The notes below the pieces were generated by a model, which searched no databases, was not told the origin of the DNA, and was given only the letters and a program-made list of their open reading frames with translations. Positions 39,089 to 48,449 of a stretch of 64,000 bases of DNA are shown in pieces. Positions within the stretch are counted from its first letter, which is position 1. Every line of letters starts with the position of its first letter. The stretch comes from Spirochaetales bacterium (GTDB lineage Bacteria > Spirochaetota > Spirochaetia > SZUA-6 > RPPD01), in assembly GCA_016929065.1 (NCBI GenBank), contig JAFGJO010000054.1, forward strand, positions 82,588-146,587. The letters run 5' to 3'. Both the position numbers and the translations under genes were made by a program.

Positions 39089-40438
39089 TTATTCCCTTCT
39101 GTTTTGAAAATCAGCTGCCAGAACAGGATCAGGTTCCACGGTGTGTGCTGTCTTAAAAAACACTTTGGCCGCATACTGTGGATCGGGAAAATAACCCATA
39201 CCCGCCGCAGCGACCGCTGCATTCCCGATGAGCTCAGTGTCCTGCACAGTTGGTATTTTTACCGGTATGCCGGCGAAAGATGCCTTCAGCACATTATACG
39301 CATGACATTTCGAAAGCCCTCCGACAGCAATCAGTTCTGCTATTTCAATACCGATGGTATTGAGTTCCCGGCAGGCAGCGGCGATTTGCCCGGCTGCGAA
39401 TTCCAAAAAAGCCCTCCCGTATTCCTGTAGAGAGCGATTGGCAGCACCCCCGGAAAAACAATCATTCAGGGAAATATCCCGGAATAATTCCCCGTTTTCC
39501 ATCTCCGGCATAACAAACTGTAAACCCCGCGCACCGGGCCCCGCAGTCAGTGATTCGACACACATTCTGTGTAAAGCATCCTGCCCGGGATAAAGAAGTG
39601 TGGCGAGAAACGCATGCATTCTGCCGATGTGCGGGAGAAACCGTGCAATATTTATTGTACCGGAAAGAAAGCCGGGAACAATGCGCAAGCTGCTGTTTTT
39701 CGCGGCCTTCATCACCACCGGGTCATTTTTTCTGCATGATGTATTTACTGCCTCAGAGGTTCCGCCCCGGACATGAACAGTTCCCGGATTGAACGCGAGT
39801 GTTCCAAGGCTGGCCGCAAGGAAATCCGGCCCTGTACAGAATACCGGAATATCAGCGGGAACGCCGAGCGCTGCTGCAGCAGCTGTGGTAAGCCGGCCAA
39901 ATACAGCTGTGCATGGAGTCAAAGGCGGCAGTTTTCCCCGCTCAATTCCCATGGCCGCGCATGCTGCATCATTCCAATAGTACGGAATAAATCCATCATG
40001 GGGAATTACTGCTTTTTTTTCTTCCGTGAGAAGAAAACACAGATATTCCGGGCAGGGAAGAAATATCTGTACCCGGCTGTAGGCATCCGGGCTGCGCAGT
40101 TTCAAATCAGCAATTTTGGGAAGAAAATACGATGCAGAAGAAAAAGTTTCTTTTTTATAACGCTGATCAAACCAGAACAGGGGCCTGCCGGGCTGATTGT
40201 TTTTATCAAGGGGAACCAATGTGGGCCCATGCCCGCTCACCGCAATGGCTTCGATTGCGTTCCGCACATTTTCAGGGAAGGATGCAACCGCATCAAAAAG
40301 AGCCTTTTCCCACTTTATGGCCGAAAAATCCGGCTGAAAGGTTTGGAGCGGTATTTTTATAAAGCAGACCAGCTTTCCTTCCCGGTTTATGATACCGGCT
40401 TTCAGGGAAGATGTCCCGATGTCGCAGACACAGATCAT
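39089..40438 (-). CDS. FGGY-family carbohydrate kinase
   Basis: This 449-residue protein has the ATP-binding start MICVCDIGTSSLKAGIINREG, the sugar-binding AVSGHGPTLVPLD and the later IAELIAVGGLSKCHAY block. FGGY kinases phosphorylate sugars such as xylulose, gluconate or glycerol; the substrate is unclear here. A longer in-frame start exists at 40492, but the ATG at 40438 matches the family. It is the first gene of the minus-strand series to 36385, with 78 bases to the LarC-like gene. Confidence 0.85.
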   Translation of the reverse strand: MICVCDIGTSSLKAGIINREGKLVCFIKIPLQTFQPDFSAIKWEKALFDAVASFPENVRNAIEAIAVSGHGPTLVPLDKNNQPGRPLFWFDQRYKKETFSSASYFLPKIADLKLRSPDAYSRVQIFLPCPEYLCFLLTEEKKAVIPHDGFIPYYWNDAACAAMGIERGKLPPLTPCTAVFGRLTTAAAAALGVPADIPVFCTGPDFLAASLGTLAFNPGTVHVRGGTSEAVNTSCRKNDPVVMKAAKNSSLRIVPGFLSGTINIARFLPHIGRMHAFLATLLYPGQDALHRMCVESLTAGPGARGLQFVMPEMENGELFRDISLNDCFSGGAANRSLQEYGRAFLEFAAGQIAAACRELNTIGIEIAELIAVGGLSKCHAYNVLKASFAGIPVKIPTVQDTELIGNAAVAAAGMGYFPDPQYAAKVFFKTAHTVEPDPVLAADFQNRRE

Positions 40439-40636
40439 GAATTGGATTATAGAGAAGCTCTGGTTTGTTCGCAAGAGAGGAAACTTACCCAAAGGGTGCA
40501 GAGAGAAGGATACCAGACAGAGGTATTACTGTCAGGCAGGATTAAGAGAAATAAAACCAATTACTTTTTATTTTGCTGTACACGTCCTGATACAATAATT
40601 ATATTGTAGAGCATTACTGTTTCAAACCGGGGTCGC

Positions 40637-42526
40637 ATGGCATTTATATCATTGCAGGACATTTTCGTATCATATGGAGAGTTTCCTCTACTTGATCATA
40701 TCAATCTCCAGATAGAACAAAATCAGCGTATTTGTCTGTTGGGGAGAAACGGGACGGGAAAATCAACACTCATGAAAGTCATTGCCGGAGTACTTCAGCC
40801 GGACTCCGGGCGGATCATCTCTGACCGCAAAATCAGCACTGTCTATTTTGAACAGGAAATTCCTCAAAAAAAGGAAAGTCTTGTCTTTGATGTCATTGCA
40901 GGCGGATTCCCGGATCATGAACACGAACTCATGCAGTATTTCCGTGATGAGGAACATATCGATAGCGGCAAAAAAGAAGCTGCAGACGATGTAAAAACAG
41001 TTCACACCCCGGAAAACTGGACACATATCCAGCAGATAATCCGGATTGCCCAGGATCTGGGGATTGAATGCAAAGCTGAATATGAATCGCTTTCCGGCGG
41101 CCAAAAGCGCCGGGCATTACTTGCTGCTGCCCTGGTCTGCAAACCCGATCTGCTTCTGCTTGATGAACCGACCAACCATCTTGATATTAAAACCATAACC
41201 TGGCTGGAAGAATATATCCTTAAATTCTGCCCGACTGTTTTGTTTGTCACCCATGACCGGGCTTTTCTGAAACGTCTGGCAACCAGGATCATCGAACTGG
41301 ACAGGGGTCTGCTGTTCGACTATCACTGTCCGTATGATATTTTTCTTGAGCGGAAAAAAGCGTTTCTGGAGAATCAGGAAAAAGAATGGGCCAATTTTGA
41401 TAAAAAATTGTCAGAGGAAGAAGCCTGGCTTCGAAAGGGAATCAGGGCACGCAGAACAAGAAATGAGGGCCGGGTAAAAGCGCTTCTTAAAATGCGGGAA
41501 GAGCGGCAGGCTCGGCAATCAGTACAGGGCAAGGCAAGGCTGGAGATTGGACGTGAAAACAAGTCCGGAAAAATCGTGATCGAAGCCGGTGAAATATCAT
41601 TCTCATATACGGAAACTCCTGTTATACACAATTTTTCTACCCTGATAACCCGAGGCGATAAAATCGGCATTGTGGGGCCGAATGGTTGCGGTAAAACAAC
41701 GCTGATCAATCTGCTTTTGGGAAAGCTCACAGCGGATACCGGAAGCATAAAGCAGGGGGCGAACCTCTCTGTTGCTTTCTTTGATCAAATGCGGTCACAA
41801 ATCGATCCCGACAAATCGGTGCATGAAAATGTATTACCGAATGGCGATACCGTTTTTATTAATGGAAAATCAAAACACATCCTGGCGTATCTGCAGGATT
41901 TTCTTTTTTCGCCCCAACGATCCCGGTCCCCTGTTTCGCAGCTTTCCGGCGGCGAACGCAACCGGCTTCTTTTGGCAAAACTGTTTACCCAGCCGTGCAA
42001 TCTTCTGGTCATGGATGAACCAACCAATGATCTGGATGCGGAAACACTTGAACTGCTGGAGGATTTGATTGTCGAGTTTGAGGGCACCGCACTGCTCATC
42101 AGCCACGACAGAATGTTTCTGAATAACGCAACCACAAGCCTTTTTGTGTTCCAGGAGGATGGTTACATCGCGGAGATCACCGGCGGGTATGATGACTGGC
42201 TGCTGTATGAGCAAAACAAAAAAGCTTCAGCAGAGGTTGTTAAAACCACCGGCAAACAAAAACAGCCGTCGTGCCAGAATGTCAAAAAGCCGAAACGCAA
42301 ACTCACCTTTTACGAGCAGAAAGAACTGGAAGCCTTCCCGGACAAAATTGATTCGCTGGAAACAGAAATCGCGTCTCTGCACGAATACATGGCCGATCCC
42401 GCCTGCTTTACCGTTCCTGAGAAAATCAAGACAGCAAAGCTGAAACTTTCAGAACTTGAAAAAGAACTCGCTGCTTCATATAAACGATGGGAAGATCTTG
42501 AGGCCGAAGCTGCATCCTATGGATGA
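40637..42526 (+). CDS. uup: ABC-F family ATPase (Uup-like)
   Basis: This 629-residue protein has two ABC domains and no membrane spans. The first has Walker A GRNGTGKS (36-43), signature LSGGQKRR and Walker B LLLLDEPTNHLD. The second has GPNGCGKTT, LSGGERNR and LLVMDEPTNDLD. A basic linker joins them, and a C-terminal coiled coil (about 560-629, KLTFYEQKELEAFPDKIDSLE) matches the Uup DNA- or ribosome-binding tail. ABC-F proteins act on ribosomes. It stands alone, divergent from the FGGY kinase. Confidence 0.93.
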   Translation: MAFISLQDIFVSYGEFPLLDHINLQIEQNQRICLLGRNGTGKSTLMKVIAGVLQPDSGRIISDRKISTVYFEQEIPQKKESLVFDVIAGGFPDHEHELMQYFRDEEHIDSGKKEAADDVKTVHTPENWTHIQQIIRIAQDLGIECKAEYESLSGGQKRRALLAAALVCKPDLLLLDEPTNHLDIKTITWLEEYILKFCPTVLFVTHDRAFLKRLATRIIELDRGLLFDYHCPYDIFLERKKAFLENQEKEWANFDKKLSEEEAWLRKGIRARRTRNEGRVKALLKMREERQARQSVQGKARLEIGRENKSGKIVIEAGEISFSYTETPVIHNFSTLITRGDKIGIVGPNGCGKTTLINLLLGKLTADTGSIKQGANLSVAFFDQMRSQIDPDKSVHENVLPNGDTVFINGKSKHILAYLQDFLFSPQRSRSPVSQLSGGERNRLLLAKLFTQPCNLLVMDEPTNDLDAETLELLEDLIVEFEGTALLISHDRMFLNNATTSLFVFQEDGYIAEITGGYDDWLLYEQNKKASAEVVKTTGKQKQPSCQNVKKPKRKLTFYEQKELEAFPDKIDSLETEIASLHEYMADPACFTVPEKIKTAKLKLSELEKELAASYKRWEDLEAEAASYG

Positions 42527-42679
42527 CCATTTATTGCATGTGCAAGTTACAGTGTTCAAAACAGAAAAAGGAATTACTGTATAAAACAAAAAGATACATT
42601 GCACTACCCAGGGTTTGTAAACCTGATATTTTTCATTAAAAAAACTGAATATGAATTAAAAGTGGCAACTTATAGATTT

Positions 42680-43697
42680 CTACAGCACTTCCTCGAGTTC
42701 TTCGAGCTGCCCTATATCCTCGTTCGGGTCGGCGTTTTCATTGTATATCCGTTCGAACTGCTGGTGAATTTCCAGAAAGATTTTGACAAGCTCCGGGTCA
42801 AAATGCCGTTCGGATTTCCGCTGGACAATTTCAGAGGCCTGAACATGACTCATGGCTTCCTTGTAATGCCGTTTCATGCGGAGAGCATCATAGACATCGG
42901 CGAGCGCGACAATACGGGCAGAAACAGGGATTTCTCCCGCGCGCAGGCGGTAGGGATACCCGCTTCCGTCCCACCGTTCATGGTGAAACAGAGCGATATC
43001 ACGAGCCATTTCTCCGGCCAGTGAAGATAAAATAAAGGCGCCGTTGATGGTGTGTTCCTTGATGATGTTGAATTCATCCGATGTCAGCGGCCCCGGCTTG
43101 GTCAAGATAGAATCGGGCGTGCCGATTTTTTCCGACATCATGCATCGCCGCGACATAGGCGATTTTATTGATAAAGAAGTGGTTCACATCAGGATACTTT
43201 GCCGGGCGGGTTTTTAGAATATGTGCCGCGATAATACGGGAATACTCATTGACGCGCTTGATGTGATTGCCGGTGTCATTGTCCTTTAAAAGACTCGCCT
43301 TGATCAGGGCATACAGACTTTTTTCCACGATATTCTGCTCAATATCTGATGTATCCTTGAAAATTGCATAAAAGTACATATTGTCCGGTTTTGTACTTAC
43401 CGGAAATACCGTCATGCAGAAATTGCACTCAAGTCCCTCTTTGACACAAAAAATAACACCGGAGAAACGGCAGATCTGGTCTTTGGTGAGTGTGGAAATC
43501 GATTCGAAAGGTTCCTTGTCTTTTATCATGAGGAAGTCCAGCCGTTTGCCATTGTTGCCCGCTGTGTGGCTGCTGAATAACCGGGAAAATGCTTCGTTTA
43601 CCGTGATGATTTTATACGTATCGTCGAAAATAACAAACGGGAAAATGCTTTTTGAGTGAATGTCATGTAAAGAGTCGATCAGGCTCTGAATTTTCAT
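42680..43697 (-). pseudogene. PAS-like/HD-GYP protein gene, frameshifted at a six-A tract
   Basis: Two overlapping reading frames together encode one protein. From the ATG at 43697 (AAAGG upstream) come a PAS-like domain and the start of the HD domain (GNHIKRVNEYSR, AAMHDVGK). At 43126-43131 six A (minus strand) replace the five needed for the usual HDVGKIGTPDSIL, and the frame is lost. The rest reads on in the other frame: IGTPDSILTKPGPLT, then HHERWDGSGYP and ALADVYDALRMKRHYK. HD-GYP enzymes degrade cyclic di-GMP. The gene may be inactive, sequenced wrongly, or read by slippage at the A tract. Convergent with uup. Confidence 0.85.
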
Positions 43698-43934
43698 CGA
43701 ATAACCTTTACTGTCTCTGTCTACAACTATACTGAATTTCCCCTTTTGTGCAAACAATTTTCAGGGGAAATAAACATTTTCTATAACTTCTATTACTAAA
43801 ATATCCCTTTTTCCCGGTTCTTCCAATTAATTATCATCTGAATTTCCTGCCACAAATGGATCATGAAAGGATTGATTTCCAGGCCGAACAATTGTACAGT
43901 AGCACAACACAGTCTGTTTCCAAGGAGTATCTTT

Positions 43935-44246
43935 GTGACATTTCCCATTTTCGAGGCAATCATGCTTATTTGTTTCGGCATCGGCTGGCCGATATCGATT
44001 ATAAAATCCCTGCGGACCAAAATGGTCAAGGGGAAAAGCCCAATGTTTATGGGGATTGTCTGGGTGGGATATCTGTCGGGTATTATTCACAAAATATTCT
44101 GGAGGCCCGATCTGGTCATCATTCTGTATATTTTCAATATTGTCATGATTACAATTGATTTGATATTGTATTTTAACTATCTGCCGAATTTGAAAGAAGA
44201 AGAGCCACGAAAAACACGAACAGACACGAAAAAAAAGAAGAATTAA
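43935..44246 (+). CDS. Small PQ-loop/SemiSWEET-like membrane protein
   Basis: This 103-residue protein has three membrane segments. A motif WPISIIKSLRTKMVKGKSP resembles the PQ-loop of SemiSWEET transporters. I chose the GTG at 43935 because AAGGAG lies seven bases upstream; the in-frame ATG at 43863 lacks a site. The last 16 or so residues (EEEPRKTRTDTKKKKN) are encoded by a repeat tract of CACGAA units, so the tail may have been added by repeat invasion. Function unknown. Confidence 0.7.
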   Translation: MTFPIFEAIMLICFGIGWPISIIKSLRTKMVKGKSPMFMGIVWVGYLSGIIHKIFWRPDLVIILYIFNIVMITIDLILYFNYLPNLKEEEPRKTRTDTKKKKN

Positions 44247-44360
44247 CCGCGAATTACACGAATGAACACAATTAAAGATAATTACAGGCCATTCTATCAA
44301 CCGAAATAATTTTAATGAAGTCAAAAAGTCCATCCATTTTTTCGTGTAAATCGTGGTGAA
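44205..44360. repeat. CACGAA-type 9-nt-periodic repeat tract
   Basis: Units CACGAAAAA and CACGAACAG are followed by CCGCGAATTACACGAATG (44245-44265) and, about 75 bases on, the inverse-oriented TTCGTGTAAATCGTGGTGAA (44341-44360). Such phrases occur widely in environmental genomes without a known role. The left end codes for the PQ-loop-like protein tail. Confidence 0.6.
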
Positions 44361-44372
44361 TTTTCTTCTTCC

Positions 44373-46133
44373 CTACCCGTTCATAGGACTTTCACCCAAA
44401 AGCATCTTCAGCTCGCGGATATCCTGGACGAGTTTTTCCCGCGGCAGGTTTTGAAACCGCCGGGGCAACATTTCGCGGCTGGTGCATTCCAGCACCGCCA
44501 CCAGATTCTGCAGTTCGATCTCGTGCGGGTATGCCGGCGGCACAAAGTCGCGGACAGTCTGCTCAAGATCATCCTTGGTGATGAATATATGATTGTTCAT
44601 GGCAGAAACAAACTTTGCGCGGATCAGGATTGCCTCAAGGTCCGCGCCGGAAAAATCAAAACGGTACCGCTTGAGCAGATCAATAATATTCACCTTTTGT
44701 ATTTTCAGCTGGAGCTTTCGAACCAGGGTTGTAAACAAATCCATTTTTTCTTCGATAGTCTCCGGGTAAAAGAGCGCGAGGTGTTCCTCGGCACGGCCCT
44801 GGCGTTTCAGGTCGATCGGGAGCAGATCGGGGCGGCAGGTTATCAAAAACCAGATAATCTTGCCGCGGAATTCGGTATTGCCCATAAATGAGGCAATCTG
44901 CGCGAAGATGCGGTTACTGGTCCCCGAATCGCCGTCCTGGTTTCTGTTGCCCAGAAAGGCATCGGCTTCGTCGATCATGACCCCCACCGGAGCCATGGCC
45001 TTGCAGATGTTCAGGATTTTTTCAAGATTCGCCTCGGTGACCCCCTGCCATTTTGAGCGGAAGTTCCGGAACTTGACGATGGGGATGCCGATCTCGCCAG
45101 CGAATGCCGTCACCATAAACGATTTCCCGGTCCCGACCGGGCCGGACATCAGATATCCGATGGGAAGCACATCCAGCCGGCCCTGCTTGATCGCTCGCGC
45201 CGCGCTTTTAAAGCGCTTCTTGACAAAATCGTGGCCCGAGACCATCCCGAGATCGTGCTCGCACTCAATAAACTCGAGGAGCCCGACTGCCTCGGCCTCG
45301 ATTAATTCCTTCTTCTTTTTTCGCAGATACTCCAGACTGAGGGTCCGTCCCTCCTGATACGCCTCTGCAACAAGCTGGTTCAGGTTGATCAAATTCAGCC
45401 CGCTGGTTACTTTCGCGATCTCGTGGACAGTAAGCCCTTCTTCAAAAAGGATCTTTTCATCACGGTCCAGAAAAGCAAGAAAGCGTTCCCGTACCTGTTC
45501 ATCGGGAATGGGAATATTCACCTTTATTGTAGACGGTGAACGGACCACCCGCAGACTCACATCGGCAAGGTTTTCGGTTAAAAGAATGATAGACACATCA
45601 CCCTGGGTAAAAATGGGGTCGTTCGCCCAGCGGTTCAGGGTGACAAGACAAAAACGCTCTTCTTCGGAATAGCGGGAGAGGTCGGTATTGGGAATGAGGG
45701 TCTCTGCATAATCGATAATGAGCACAATGCGTTTGTTTAAGGGGATGCTGGTGTGAAAATATCTTTCCAGATTTTTGAATGCCTTGTACGGGTCGGTTGA
45801 GAGCAGGTCGTCCGGGGTTGAATCCTCACTTTCTCCGCATCTGGATTTAAGATATTCCTGCTCCATCTCTTTGTTGCAGAAACTCACGCCCGATGACCGG
45901 TCAAAAAACGCGATAATGTCACGGTTGCCGAACAGCACATCCGCGATATAATCCTGGATTTTGACAAAGTTGAATGTGCCCTCTTTCATCTTGTGCGGCA
46001 GAAAATCCCGGATATTTCCGTTTACGATATAGAGATTGGCAGTCTGTGAACAATATTTATAGGAAAGTTCCTGTGCCCACGCGGGCAATACCTTGATGAA
46101 AGGCAAATTCTTTAGAATAAGCTGTTCAGCCAT
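44373..46133 (-). CDS. AAA+ ATPase with degenerate N-terminal ATPase domain
   Basis: This 586-residue protein has two ATPase-like halves. The N-terminal half keeps a Walker B-like strand (RIVLIIDYAETL, 136-147) but no Walker A. The C-terminal half is a complete FtsH/Vps4-like AAA+ domain: Walker A GPVGTGKS 331-338, Walker B MIDEAD 386-391, arginine region KRQGRAEEHLALF. No membrane span or protease follows, so it is likely a remodelling ATPase. I chose the ATG at 46133 after GGGAGGGG. The YbjN-like and protease genes upstream share its strand. Confidence 0.88.
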   Translation of the reverse strand: MAEQLILKNLPFIKVLPAWAQELSYKYCSQTANLYIVNGNIRDFLPHKMKEGTFNFVKIQDYIADVLFGNRDIIAFFDRSSGVSFCNKEMEQEYLKSRCGESEDSTPDDLLSTDPYKAFKNLERYFHTSIPLNKRIVLIIDYAETLIPNTDLSRYSEEERFCLVTLNRWANDPIFTQGDVSIILLTENLADVSLRVVRSPSTIKVNIPIPDEQVRERFLAFLDRDEKILFEEGLTVHEIAKVTSGLNLINLNQLVAEAYQEGRTLSLEYLRKKKKELIEAEAVGLLEFIECEHDLGMVSGHDFVKKRFKSAARAIKQGRLDVLPIGYLMSGPVGTGKSFMVTAFAGEIGIPIVKFRNFRSKWQGVTEANLEKILNICKAMAPVGVMIDEADAFLGNRNQDGDSGTSNRIFAQIASFMGNTEFRGKIIWFLITCRPDLLPIDLKRQGRAEEHLALFYPETIEEKMDLFTTLVRKLQLKIQKVNIIDLLKRYRFDFSGADLEAILIRAKFVSAMNNHIFITKDDLEQTVRDFVPPAYPHEIELQNLVAVLECTSREMLPRRFQNLPREKLVQDIRELKMLLGESPMNG

Positions 46134-46210
46134 GTTCCCCTCCCAAGGGTATGTCTGGTAAAAGTATAGGGCGAAATGAAGATAAATGTCAATTGAGAAG
46201 AAACGAAGAT

Positions 46211-46255
46211 TAACCGCAGGACGCAGTGAATGCGGAGGAACGCAGAGAGGAGGAA
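46211..46255. repeat. GCGGAGG/CGCAGAG-type degenerate repeat
   Basis: Between the AAA+ start and the tandem array, imperfect units such as CGCAGTGAA, TGCGGAGGAA and CGCAGAGAGG follow one another at roughly 9-base steps. It shares the step, not the sequence, of the neighbouring array. Confidence 0.5.
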
Positions 46256-46308
46256 GAAAAACAAGAAAATCACCACAGATTCCCTCCCTAATTATTCGCG
46301 CGTACACT

Positions 46309-46766
46309 GTTCTTCCTGATTTCCTTATTAACTCTTCTTCCTGTTTTCCTTATTAACTCTTCTTCCTGTTTTCCTTATTAACTCTTCTTCCTGTTCTTCC
46401 TGTTTTCCTTATTAACTCTTCTTCCTGTTTTCCCTGTTCTCCCTGTTCTCCCTGTTCTTCCTGTTCTTCCTGTTCTTCCTGATTTCCTTATTAACTCTTC
46501 TTCCTGTTCTTCCTGTTTTCCTTATTAACTCTGCTTCCTATTCTTCCTGTTTTCCTTATTAACTCTTCTTCCTGTTCTTCCTGTTCTTCCTGATTTCCTT
46601 ATTAACTCTTCTTCCTGTTCTTCCTTATTAACTCTTCTTCCTGTTCTCCCTGTTTTCCTAATTAATTCCGATTCCTATTCTTCCTGTTTTCCTTATTAAT
46701 TCCGATTCCTATTCTTCCTGTTTTCCTTATTAATTCCGATTCCTATTCTTCCTGTTTTCCTTATTT
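46309..46766. repeat. About 460-bp tandem array of two modules (9 and 25 bp)
   Basis: The array consists of a 9-mer TTCCTGTTC (with variants) and a 25-mer TTCCTGTTTTCCTTATTAACTCTTC alternating irregularly. About 13 of the longer TTATTAA-containing steps can be counted. The right end covers the stop codon of the YbjN-like gene (TAA in TTATT). On the minus strand it is nearly all purine, with AGGAAGAACAGG steps. It fills most of the 627-base gap between two co-oriented genes and holds no gene. Confidence 0.9.
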
Positions 46767-47219
46767 TGATCCTCCGAATTCCTTCATCAGAATATCATCC
46801 CAGTGGTCCGAGAAATACCGCACCTCATCAACGAGCAGCCTGAATTCTGCATAATCCATCCCGTTTATTTCCCGTGTTGCAAGAAGCATCACCAGGTTTT
46901 TGCGGATTGCAAAATAGACTCCCACCGCCGTAGAGTTCAAATCCAGAAGTCTTCTATAGAGTGGGAGGAAATTTTCCTGCGGCAGTTTCATGATCGTCCC
47001 GCCAATTTCAATACATTCAACATCTCCCTTTGCCGGCCCCTTGTTGAATTTGAACAATTCAATGTGAAACTTTGCGGAGCCCTGCATCAGGTACCACAGG
47101 TTCTTGTCCGGGTCCTTCACCGATGCCGGATCGATATTCCAATCCTTCAGCAGCTGCTCCACCATTCCGACAACTTCGACTGCAGGCGCTTCTTCTATCC
47201 GTGTAAATTCTTCTGCCAT
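46761..47219 (-). CDS. YbjN-like (type III chaperone-fold) protein
   Basis: This 152-residue protein has one alpha/beta domain with the YbjN/secretion-chaperone pattern (VEQLLKDWNI, KFHIELFKFNKG, YFAIRKNLVMLLATREINGMDYAEFRLLVDEV). The fold often acts as a chaperone or regulator. The start has GGAGG upstream. It lies 42 bases after the protease gene, so those two are probably co-transcribed; its stop codon merges with the tandem array. Confidence 0.7.
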   Translation of the reverse strand: MAEEFTRIEEAPAVEVVGMVEQLLKDWNIDPASVKDPDKNLWYLMQGSAKFHIELFKFNKGPAKGDVECIEIGGTIMKLPQENFLPLYRRLLDLNSTAVGVYFAIRKNLVMLLATREINGMDYAEFRLLVDEVRYFSDHWDDILMKEFGGSK

Positions 47220-47261
47220 GACGGCCTCCTTATCTTTCTGTCAAAAATATCAGCATCATTG

Positions 47262-48158
47262 TTATTGCTCTGTATTCAACTGCGTTCCGCAATGGGAACA
47301 GTATTTATTACCGGTATTTTCGGTCCCGCAGGCTTGACAGGTAATACTCTCTGTACTCGCCGGAGATTCTTCCGCTGAATCCTGCACTTCGCTATCCCGA
47401 ATCAGCGTGGCGCCGCATTTCCCGCAGTATTTGCTTTCCGGAGAATTGTTGCAGCCGCAAGTATGGCACACACCGGTATTAACATACAGCACCTGCGGCA
47501 GCTCAATCACGGCATGTTCGTCGCCGCAGTGCGTGCAGAATCGTTCATCTTTCTTTCCAAGCCGGCCGCAGGAGATGCAGTATTGCAGGTGTGCCAGCTC
47601 GCTGTCTGCCGGCAGTTGCCGGTAGGCATCACTGAGATAAGTCGCAGGGACTGCAAACGACAGTCCCTGGGCATTCGAGACAATCCATGTGTTGATCCCG
47701 ATCACCTCACCATGCATGTCCACAAGCGGCCCACCTGAATTTCCGGGATTGATGGGAACATCGGTCTGAATATACCAGACATCGTTTACCTCACGGCGGG
47801 ATGACGAGATGATCCCTTTCGCTACAGAAAAATCAAGGCCCAACGGATGCCCAATTGCAATCACATCCTCGCCTTCCAGGAACTCGGCCCGGCCGGAGAG
47901 AACCGGAAATTCCGGGAAATCAAGCCCCTCGCATTTCAGAAATGCATAGTCAATTTTCCGGTTTGAAATAAGGACCCTGGCGAGAAACCGTTTTTTTGCA
48001 TTAGTGGTAATACCCACATCCCGGGCACCTTCCACTACATGACTGTTGGTGACAATTATACCGCGGTTATCCAGAATGATCCCGGTCCCTGTCTGGCCCT
48101 GCGGATTCTGAATAACAACAATCTTGTCTTTGATCCGCTGTATTATTTTTTCAACCAT
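47262..48158 (-). CDS. Trypsin-like serine protease with zinc-ribbon tail, no signal peptide
   Basis: This 298-residue protein has an HtrA-type trypsin domain with catalytic His40 (TNSHVV), Asp70 (KIDYAFLK) and Ser141 (NPGNSGGPL). Three zinc ribbons follow (CISCG/CTHCG, CHTCGC/CGKCG, CQACG/CSHCG) between residues 194 and 292. No PDZ domain or signal peptide is present, so a cytosolic protease is implied. I chose the ATG at 48158 over an in-frame start at 48242, because AAGGA lies eight bases upstream and the family begins there. The zinc ribbons may recognise targets or tether partners. Confidence 0.85.
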   Translation of the reverse strand: MVEKIIQRIKDKIVVIQNPQGQTGTGIILDNRGIIVTNSHVVEGARDVGITTNAKKRFLARVLISNRKIDYAFLKCEGLDFPEFPVLSGRAEFLEGEDVIAIGHPLGLDFSVAKGIISSSRREVNDVWYIQTDVPINPGNSGGPLVDMHGEVIGINTWIVSNAQGLSFAVPATYLSDAYRQLPADSELAHLQYCISCGRLGKKDERFCTHCGDEHAVIELPQVLYVNTGVCHTCGCNNSPESKYCGKCGATLIRDSEVQDSAEESPASTESITCQACGTENTGNKYCSHCGTQLNTEQ

Positions 48159-48449
48159 TCCTGTTCTTCCTTCGCTGCTCTCTTGTCTCCCTATATGATA
48201 GAGCATGCCATTCACCGCTTCAAGTATTTTTATTATTTTCAATAAAAGTATGGATTATTTTTTTTGTTTTTTATACAGTATAGGCATTGTATACAGTTCG
48301 ATCCAAAACAGGTTTAAAAAAAATATAATTCGTGATTATTTATACAAAGTGCTATATATTATTATATAGATACAAAAAGCCATTCCAAATAAAAAATATC
48401 AAAAATATTGCTCAGATAAGTTGAATGCGGTAGAATCGAAGAAGGGATA

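Noticed and set aside
39773..40609. Plus-strand open frame of 278 codons opposite the FGGY kinase
   Set aside because: Antisense shadow with no recognisable domain, ending in an A/T-rich spacer.
46134..46307. N-terminal extension of the AAA+ protein by 58 residues
   Set aside because: The extra residues come from repeat sequence and lack a ribosome site, while the ATG at 46133 has GGGAGGGG upstream.
46309..46766. Possible CRISPR array
   Set aside because: The units are short, directly adjacent and similar throughout, with no unique spacers and no cas genes nearby.
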